From assembly GCA_963750995.1 (NCBI GenBank), contig CAVVST010000005.1:620001-684000 (forward strand): 64,000 nt of DNA, read 5' to 3'. The notes under the pieces are model-generated. The model saw only the letters and a list, made by a program, of their open reading frames with translations, had not been told where the DNA came from and made no database searches. Source of the DNA: CAVVST01 sp963750995. GTDB lineage: Bacteria; Acidobacteriota; Vicinamibacteria; Vicinamibacterales; UBA2999. The number at the start of each line of letters is the position of its first letter. Positions within the stretch are counted from its first letter, which is position 1. A program made the translations under genes and the position numbers. Of this stretch, positions 57,946 through 64,000 are shown one piece after another.

Positions 57946-58916
57946 CGGCCTGGCCGCATGGCGGTGCGCGGTCGAAAAACACAGATGCCTACGGGTATGC
58001 CGTGTGGTGGCCGGGCGCTGTGCTTGGCATCGGCCTGCTGGCTGCGGCGTACGCGAAGCTCGACACGAGCGGAGTGGACTGGGTGCTGGGCGGCGCGGCG
58101 AAGTACCACTTCATCGAAGACTTCAAGCGCGCGCCAACGACCTGGGGACTCTGGATCGCGACGCACCCGACATGGGCCGTGGCGGCGTCGTGCGGAGCCA
58201 TCCTGGTCGAAGGCCTTGTCGTCGTGCATCTGTTCTTCCGAAACCGGCTGCTACGAGCGGCCGCCGGCCTGGGGGTCCTGTCGCTGCTCACCGGACTGTA
58301 CTTCCTCCAAGGGCACTTCTGGCCGCTGTGGTGGACGTTGCTGCTCGCGTTCGTCCCATGGGACGTCCTCGCCGGGATGGTGAAGCCGGTGGAGACGGGA
58401 TCGATCGGCTTTCAGCCCGTTCTCCGCAGCAGCTACATTGCGCTCATGACGGCGGTCGTCTGCATCCAATTGTTTGCGTCGGCACGTCGCGTGGAGATCG
58501 AACCGTTCGTGTCCGATTACGGCATGTACTCCTGGACCTGGCCGTCAACCGCTGCGTTCGACCGTCAGATCAGCCGGAAATACCAGGTCTACCACTACGT
58601 GACCGCGAACGCAGGCGAACCGGTCGACGTGACCGACCGCCTGCGTGCGCTGCCGAAGGCGATCGATGCGCTCGCAAATGCCGTCGATATTCTGCGTGAG
58701 GGGGGCGATCTCGGCTCATCGGATCGCGACGCGCTGCGCCAGGTCGTCGCCATGTACGAGTCAACCTTCAACGCCCCTGTCAGCAGCCTCAGAGTGCTGC
58801 ACGACGAGGAAGCGTTCGACTGGCAGCGCGGCCGCTTCTACCAGAAGGCGACGCGCGAGCCGCTGGGCACGATTGATCTGTCGTCGGGTGTGTTCGCAGA
58901 CTGGAGGCACGAGTGA
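57942..58916 (+). CDS. HTTM-like membrane protein, C-terminal half
   Basis: A 324-residue protein: after YGYAVWWPGAVLGIGLLAAAYAKLDTSGVDWVLGGAAKYHFIEDFKRAPTTWGLW, typical of HTTM C-terminal halves, come helices (AVAASCGAILVEGLVVVHLFF, AAGLGVLSLLTGLYFLQGHFWPLWWTLLLAFVPWDVLAGM) and a soluble tail (YGMYSWTWPSTAAFDRQISRKYQVYHYVTANAGEPVDVTDRLRAL) of ~120 residues. No known carboxylase catalytic set can be read with confidence. It overlaps both neighbours by 4 bases and ends at the oxygenase start. Confidence 0.75.
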   Translation: MTAWPHGGARSKNTDAYGYAVWWPGAVLGIGLLAAAYAKLDTSGVDWVLGGAAKYHFIEDFKRAPTTWGLWIATHPTWAVAASCGAILVEGLVVVHLFFRNRLLRAAAGLGVLSLLTGLYFLQGHFWPLWWTLLLAFVPWDVLAGMVKPVETGSIGFQPVLRSSYIALMTAVVCIQLFASARRVEIEPFVSDYGMYSWTWPSTAAFDRQISRKYQVYHYVTANAGEPVDVTDRLRALPKAIDALANAVDILREGGDLGSSDRDALRQVVAMYESTFNAPVSSLRVLHDEEAFDWQRGRFYQKATREPLGTIDLSSGVFADWRHE

Positions 58917-59728
58917 CAGTGATCGTGGAGTCTCACGTGGCACACCTTCGCGACGCCGTCGCCGCCGCGGCACTCGAGATCGACCCCGGGCCGCATATGG
59001 TCGTCCAGGATCTACTGCCGCTCGACATGTACGCGCTGCTCCTGGACACCATGCCGCCACCAGAGGGCTTCGACATTGCCGACAGCGTAAAGGCGAACTT
59101 CGATCCCGAAAGGACCACCATCGCCCCTGAACGGTCGCGCGAGACGTGGCTGTGGTTCCAGCGGGACGTGGTGGACGGCGTGTTGACGCCGATGCTGCTC
59201 GATCGTTTCCAGCCGCACCTGGTCGACGCCTACCGCGACTTCTTCGGTCCCGACCTTGTCGGCGACGCGCTACGCCTGCCGAAACGCGCGTTCCGGGGCC
59301 GGCTGATGCTGCGGCGCCCCGGCTACCGGCTCAAGCCGCATCGCGATATGCGAATCGCCGCGCTGACCGGCCTGATCTACTTCGCGCGCCCGGGTGACAG
59401 CGCGCAGTACGGCACCGATCTGTACCGGATCCAGAACGACCAGCAGGCGCCGACGATGAAAACGTTCTACCCCGAGTCGTGTGGCGCGAACGCCGAGCAT
59501 GTGCGTTCAGTGCCATTCGTCGGCAACGCCGCGCTCATCTTCATGAACGCTCCCGGCATGGCGCATGGCGCCGCCATCCCGCGCGACGCGACGCAGGCGA
59601 CCCGTTACGCGTACCAGTTTTACATCGGGCCACCCAAGGATGAGTACGGACGCCTCATTCGGCGGCTGGCGCCCGCGCAGCAGGCGGCCTGTGGAGCGGC
59701 CACGGGGGATAGCGAAGAGGGCTACTGA
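58913..59728 (+). CDS. 2-oxoglutarate/Fe(II)-dependent oxygenase-like protein
   Basis: A 271-residue protein with a double-stranded beta-helix iron triad: H143 and D145 (KPHRDMRIAALTGLIYFARPGDS), H218 (NAPGMAHGA) and R231 (ATRYAYQFYI) for 2-oxoglutarate. This is like prolyl-hydroxylase-type or BF2549-type oxygenases. It should hydroxylate a peptide, protein or small molecule. The GTG start overlaps the HTTM gene by 4 bases, so it is translated with it; a shared substrate or a two-step modification is an inference. Confidence 0.8.
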   Translation: MTVIVESHVAHLRDAVAAAALEIDPGPHMVVQDLLPLDMYALLLDTMPPPEGFDIADSVKANFDPERTTIAPERSRETWLWFQRDVVDGVLTPMLLDRFQPHLVDAYRDFFGPDLVGDALRLPKRAFRGRLMLRRPGYRLKPHRDMRIAALTGLIYFARPGDSAQYGTDLYRIQNDQQAPTMKTFYPESCGANAEHVRSVPFVGNAALIFMNAPGMAHGAAIPRDATQATRYAYQFYIGPPKDEYGRLIRRLAPAQQAACGAATGDSEEGY

Positions 59729-59731
59729 GCC

Positions 59732-60691
59732 TCAGCGAGTCTCGAGCGGGTGCGTAACGCTGGCGACATATCCGGTTCGCGTGCGCGTCCGGATTCCAGG
59801 TTGGGTGACCTTCACCACCACGCGACGATAGGCGCCATCGCGCCGCGGATTCGTTGACGTGTAACCGATCGAGTATTGACTGGCGAGTTCCTCGGCGATC
59901 GTGCCGTACACGCCAATGAGCTCGGTCGCTAGGTTCGGGAAGAACGCGCGGGCGCCGGTTTCCTGCGCCAGCGACCGCATCGCGAAGTCGCCAGGGACGG
60001 CGGTGTTCTTGTCCCTCGCCAGCAGCCGGTGCAGATCGGTCCGTAGCGTGATGGTGTAGATCGCAAGGCCCGACTGCTTGGCGACCTCCATCACATCATC
60101 GAAGTTCACGAGACTGGCGGTGTCGTCGCCATCCGACAGCACGAGCATCGCCTGGCGCCGTACTTCCCCGTTGTCGCGCCGAAGCTTCACCATCTCCTTA
60201 AGCGTCATGTACAGGCCGTTGTAGAGAGCGGTCCCGCCCCGCGCGGAGGTCGAGCGAATGGCCGCGCGCGCCCCGTCGAAATCCTCGTCTAGCGGGTGAA
60301 GCACTTTCACGCCGTCCTTGATGTCGACGATGGTCACGCGGTCGCCAGGTTTCGCGCTCGAGACGAATCCGGTTGCCGCCTCGTGCACGACGGCCATCTT
60401 GTCGAACATGCTAGAGGACGTATCGAGCAGCAGCGCGAGGTCCATCGGCACCGCGGCGGCCGAAAAGAACTCGATCTGCTGCGGCACACCGTCTTCCACG
60501 ACCGTAAAGTCGGTCGCGGACAGACCGCCGACAAATTTGTCGAGCCCATCCGTCACCACCACACTCAGTGCGACGAGATCGACGCCGCTACGGAATCTGG
60601 TCTGGCCGGCCGCGGCCTGCGGCTGCGACGAGGCCAAGCTAATCATCCACATCGTCGCAAGCAGTGCCGATATCAGAGTTCTCTTTATCAT
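59732..60691 (-). CDS. Exported von Willebrand factor A-domain protein
   Basis: A 319-residue protein with a signal peptide (MIKRTLISALLATMWMISLASSQ). An N-terminal beta domain (VDLVALSVVVTDGLDKFVGGLSATDFTVVEDGVPQQIEFF) is followed by a VWA domain. The MIDAS motif is LLLDTSSSMFDK (D90, S92, S94), with GTALYNGLY and VLSDGDDTAS later, so metal-dependent ligand binding is likely. It ends IGYTSTNPRRDGAYRRVVVKV, a pattern common in acidobacterial VWFA-related proteins. Convergent with the oxygenase gene, 3 bases apart. Confidence 0.9.
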   Translation of the reverse strand: MIKRTLISALLATMWMISLASSQPQAAAGQTRFRSGVDLVALSVVVTDGLDKFVGGLSATDFTVVEDGVPQQIEFFSAAAVPMDLALLLDTSSSMFDKMAVVHEAATGFVSSAKPGDRVTIVDIKDGVKVLHPLDEDFDGARAAIRSTSARGGTALYNGLYMTLKEMVKLRRDNGEVRRQAMLVLSDGDDTASLVNFDDVMEVAKQSGLAIYTITLRTDLHRLLARDKNTAVPGDFAMRSLAQETGARAFFPNLATELIGVYGTIAEELASQYSIGYTSTNPRRDGAYRRVVVKVTQPGIRTRTRTGYVASVTHPLETR

Positions 60692-60784
60692 GCTGCCGCC
60701 ATTGCGGTTGAGTCCGGTGTCCTGGCTCACAAGGCTCGTCTTGCGGCAGGGTGCAAGGTACGTTCCTGTTAGACTGCCCGAAAG

Positions 60785-63125
60785 ATGGGGGCAATTACGA
60801 CTGGCGTCGCGGCGGTGTCGGCCGCGCTGCTGATGACCGAACTCGCATTGACGCGGATTTTTTCGGTGACGATGTACTACCACTTCGCGTTCCTGGCGAT
60901 TTCGATCGCGCTGTTCGGACTGAGCGCGAGCGGCGTCTTCCTGTTCGTCATGCGCCGGCGGCTGGCGCCGATCGGGACTCGCGAACTCCTCACCGCCGGT
61001 GCAATCGCCCATGCCCTCGCGACCGTCCTGGCGCTGGCGTTTCTCGTGCGGATCCGGGTTGGACTGAACTACTCCCCGTCAAACCTGGCGTTGATGCTCG
61101 CCATCTACGCGCTGGCCGCTCTGCCGTTCTTTACGGGCGGCGCAGTGATTTCCTTCGCGTTCACCCGTCTAACGGAGCGAATCAACGTCCTGTACGCCGC
61201 GGACCTGCTGGGCGCCGCGGCGGGTTGCCTCGCCCTCATCCCGCTGCTCAACCAACTCGGCGCTCCCGGTGTCGTCCTGACGGCGGCCGGCCTCTCCCTG
61301 AGCGCCGCCGTGTGCTTTGCGCCCCCGCCGCGTCGGGCGGCGATCGCCATCGCCGGGGCGGCGCTGTTCAGTCTGCCGGCCGCGGCTCAAGCCACCGGTG
61401 AATCGCTGTTCGATGTCGTGGACACAAAAGGCCATGAAGGGGACCGCATCCTCTTCAGTAAGTGGAACTCGTTTTCGCGGGTCGCCGTCTATGACCGCGC
61501 TCACGGAGACTGGTCGCTCAGCCCACGGTATGCCGGTGCGCGGGGAGAGTCGCTCTTCATGGATATCGACTCTGCCGCCTCGACACCTATCCTGAAAGGG
61601 AACACCGGCCGGCCGGACTACCTTCGCTACGAGCTGACGGCGCTGGCCTATCACCTGGTGGAGCGGCCCGACGGATTCTCCGCGCTCGTCATCGGCCCCG
61701 GGGGCGGACGCGACCTTCTCTCCGCGCTGGTCTTTGGCGCGCGACAGGTGGACGGCGTGGAAATCAACCCGATCATCGCGCGCGACGTGATGCTCGAGCG
61801 TTTCCGCGAGTACTCCGGCGGCGTCTACGCCGATCCCAGGGTGGCCGTTCACGTGGACGACGGGCGAAGCTTCGTGCGTCGAAGCGGCGCTCGGTACGAC
61901 GTGATTCAGGCGTCGCTGGTCGACACATGGGCCGCCACCGCCGCGGGCGCCTATACGCTGACCGAGAACTCGCTCTACACGACCGAGGCGTTCGGCGAGT
62001 ACATCGACCATCTCTCCGACACCGGATTCCTGACGATTACGCGCTGGGTGTTCGACGGGCTGCGGCTGGTGTCGCTGGCGCAGGAGGCGTGCGCCGCGCG
62101 CGGGCTCGACGCCTCACGGCATCTGGCGATCGTGCGGTTCGATCGCGTGGCCACGTTCCTTCTCAAGAAGACGCCTTTCAGCGAGGCCGACTCCCGGCGC
62201 TTGACTGATCTCGCCGACGAACTCGGCTTCTCGGTGTTGTACGTGCCCGGCATCGATCGCACGAACCTCCCAGCGGATCCGATCGAAATGCAGAGAACGG
62301 GCACGAGCGCCGATGACTATCGCCGCCTGATCCTCGCCCCCGATCGCCGGCAGTTCGTCGCGCAATACCCGCTCGACATCGCGCCGACTACCGACGACCG
62401 CCCGTTCTTCTTCCACACGACTCGACTTCGCAACCAGTTCGATGTCGCATTCGGCCGGTCGATGCTGTTCGGCAACGGTTTGAGCGCGCTGATGACGCTG
62501 ATGGGGATTTCAGCCCTGCTCGTCGTCGTGTTCATCCTCGGACCGCTGCTGATCGCCGCACCCCCGGCGCCGGGGTGGGGTCGATGGCTGATCTACTTCG
62601 GCGCCCTCGGCGCCGGCTTCATGTTGCTCGAGGTCGCACTGCTCCAGCGCTTCGTACTGCTGCTCGGACATCCGGTGTACTCGTTGACCGTGACGTTGTT
62701 CTCGCTGCTGCTGGGAACCGGCCTGGGCAGCTTCCTGAGCCGCCGCATCGCGCCGGATCGCGTGAAGCAGCGTGGCGACACGCATGCTCCTGGTCATCGC
62801 GGCCGTCGCACTGGTGAGCGCGGTTGGTCTTCCGCTCGTCATCGATTGGGCGATGGCGTGGCCCCTGGCTCTGCGCGTGGTGGTGGCCGGCCTGCTGCTC
62901 GTCCCGACGGGCGTGCTGCTCGGGATCCCGCTGCCGGCCGGCATGCGGCTCCTGGCGACGCGCGGACCGGACATAGTTCCGTGGGGCTGGGGCATAAACG
63001 GCGCCTTCTCCGTCGTGGGCGCAACGGTTGCCGTCTTCGTCGCTATGAACTGGGGATTTACCAGCACTCTGTCGATTGCCGCGCTCGTCTATGCGGCAGC
63101 ATCCATCTCGCTCCACCGCGCCTAA
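60785..63125 (+). CDS. Membrane-embedded spermidine-synthase-like protein (one frameshift)
   Basis: A ~780-residue reconstruction. Residues 1-220 have six or so membrane helices (AALLMTELALTRIFSVTMYYHFAFLAISIALFGLSASGVFLF). Then a spermidine-synthase-type Rossmann domain: ALVIGPGGGRDLLSALVFGARQVDGVEINPIIARDVM, VHVDDGRSFVRRSGARYDVIQASLVDTWAATAAG. More helices follow (YFGALGAGFMLLEVALLQRF). The frame shifts near 62770; the end (LLVIAAVALVSAVGLPLVIDW ... GWGINGAFSVVGATVAV) is in another frame and stops at 63125. Such fusions are widespread, without proven polyamine activity. It reads away from the VWA gene. Confidence 0.85.
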
Positions 63126-63218
63126 CACCCGATATATCAACAGATAAGCCAATCTGCTGCCGCCTCGCTCGACCGGGCGGGTGCTTTGCTCTGCTCTTAC
63201 CGAACGCCATTAGAGATT

Positions 63219-63231
63219 CGAACAGTGTTCG
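63219..63231. promoter_or_regulatory. Probable operator, perfect palindrome CGAACA-G-TGTTCG
   Basis: A 13-base palindrome (6-base arms, one-base centre) 4 bases before the TetR ATG at 63236. Its place and size fit self-repression by the TetR protein. The next plus-strand gene, beginning near the window end, may share the control. Confidence 0.5.
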
Positions 63232-63235
63232 GACT

Positions 63236-63887
63236 ATGATTGGTGTTTATATGGGCACAAAGGAACGACAGCAGCGGGAGCGTGACCGGCTGCGCGAGGC
63301 TATCCTTGCCGCCGCACGCGAACTCTTCGTGGCCGAGGGATACCGCAATGTGTCGATGCGCAAGATCGCCGAGCGCATCGAGTACAGCCCGGCCGCGATC
63401 TACAGCTACTTCCCCAGCAAAGACGACATCTTCTTTGCCCTGGCCGAGGAGGGCTTCCGGCTGCTGGCCGCCGCCGGCGAGGCGGCTTCCAGGAGCGTCA
63501 CCGATCCGCTGGAGCGGCTGCGCCGCGGGCTGTGGGCCTTCTATGAATTCTCGAAGACGCCATCCCGAGTACTTCGACTTGATGTTCATCGACCGCTCGG
63601 TGCCCAGCCTCAGCCAGGATTTCCAGCGTTTCGAGTTCTTCCAGGAGACCACCGCGCGCGCGGAAGCGGATATCGCCGCCTGCGTCGAGCGGGGCGACTT
63701 TGCCGCCGGATTGAACCCCGCGGCGGCGTTACACGTCCTCTGGGTAGGGATGCTCGGCGCGGCCACGATCGGCCTGGCGCAGCGCCTTGCCGCCGGAGAG
63801 GATCCCGACGCCCTGGCGCACGACCTTCTTGAAACAGTGCTCGCGGGCTTCGGCACGAAGATCCGCACCAAATTTCGTGGCATCTGA
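63236..63887 (+). CDS. TetR-family transcriptional regulator (one frameshift)
   Basis: A ~216-residue regulator. Residues ~12-60 are the HTH: RLREAILAAARELFVAEGYRNVSMRKIAERIEYSPAAIYSYFPSKDDIFFALAEEGF. After FYEFSKTP near 63558 the frame changes by one base (extra C) to HPEYFDLMFIDRSVPSLSQDFQ and the ligand-binding domain continues to FGTKIRTKFRGI. Start is ATG at 63236 or 63251. The ligand is unknown; TetR proteins of this C-terminal type (TetR_C_33-like) often control efflux systems. Confidence 0.88.
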
Positions 63888-63931
63888 TTGTCCGTTTCAC
63901 GCGACCGACGTGTCTTCAGCGAAAGTGGCCC

Positions 63932-64000
63932 ATGACCATGCGTAGTCTTCCGCTCTGTCTTCACTCGTCCTTATTCCCGCCCTCGTCGGGCTGCCGCCTG
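63932..64000 (+). CDS. Possible start of an exported protein, cut by window end
   Basis: An ATG at 63932 opens a frame to the window edge (MTMRSLPLCLHSSLF). Another frame of the same stretch reads SALSSLVLIPALVGLPP, which looks like a signal peptide, so an indel near 63945 is possible. It follows the TetR gene; an efflux outer-membrane factor would fit, but there is too little sequence to say. Confidence 0.25.
   Translation, partial: MTMRSLPLCLHSSLFPPSSGCRL

Noticed and set aside
60785..63832. A single 1015-residue protein joining the spermidine-synthase-like protein and a TetR domain
   Set aside because: The join arises only because a frameshift near 62770 removes the real stop at 63125. 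The middle is non-homologous filler, and the TetR gene has its own start and operator.

Overview
The window looks like a chromosomal segment of a GC-rich, Gram-negative, menaquinone-using bacterium. It encodes lipid A enzymes, BamA, Skp, a LolCDE-type exporter and LptE for an outer membrane, and menaquinone made by the futalosine route. Gene style (DUF6152 and DUF6677 proteins, HTTM proteins, many secreted proteins of unknown role) and the short palindromes between genes suggest Acidobacteriota, probably class Vicinamibacteria; this is inference from gene content, not a database result. No tRNA, rRNA, CRISPR array, transposase or prophage gene was found.

Layout. 0-3 kb: end of a hybrid sensor kinase, a small ORF between inverted palindromes, a TRAP-type solute-binding protein and a PepSY membrane protein. 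3-6.5 kb: lytic transglycosylase, rpsT, holA, a secreted protein of unknown function and a pentapeptide-repeat protein. 6.5-12.9 kb: a periplasmic PaoABC-type molybdenum hydroxylase (FAD, Mo and 2Fe-2S subunits), then secreted unknowns including a paralogue of the 5.2 kb protein and a GlcG-like protein. 12.9-19.6 kb: lptE, leuS, a histone-deacetylase-family enzyme, an ACT-domain protein, a metallo-beta-lactamase-fold protein, a SEC-C protein and a DUF374 acyltransferase. 19.7-23.1 kb: ETF:quinone oxidoreductase with etfA and etfB. 23.2-28.2 kb: fabF-acpP-fabG-fabD-plsX-rpmF-DUF177. 28.2-32.8 kb: dgt, deoB, hfq, miaA, a TonB-like protein. 32.9-38.7 kb: menaquinone genes (menG, UbiA-type prenyltransferase, aminodeoxyfutalosine-deaminase-like, mqnC, mqnA) plus a radical-SAM-like protein lacking its cluster motif. 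38.7-47.8 kb: Gfo/Idh oxidoreductase, lpxI, a FabZ-LpxA fusion, skp, bamA, clpC. 48-56 kb: membrane proteins, a beta-hydroxyacid dehydrogenase, lolD, lolC/E, lysS, nusB, ribH, enoyl-CoA hydratase. 56-64 kb: VanZ, a 56-residue membrane protein, DUF6677, a split HTTM protein with a 2OG-Fe(II) oxygenase, a VWA protein, a membrane spermidine-synthase-like protein and a TetR regulator.

The genes mostly lie on the minus strand in tightly packed runs with 4-base ATGA/GTGA or TGATG overlaps, so many products are probably translationally coupled. The functional themes are envelope building (fatty acid to lipid A to BAM), quinone and electron-transfer chemistry, and core translation or replication.

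Three features stand out. First, a cluster-less homologue of MqnC/MqnE sits in the menaquinone operon. Second, two families of palindromic DNA occupy gene boundaries: a GGTCC-type palindrome whose edge often provides a stop codon, and longer hairpins built from short degenerate words that differ from gap to gap. Third, about twenty frameshifts occur, many in genes expected to be essential (bamA, clpC, leuS), which points to sequence error in this contig rather than gene decay; frameshifted genes are therefore annotated over their full reconstructed span.
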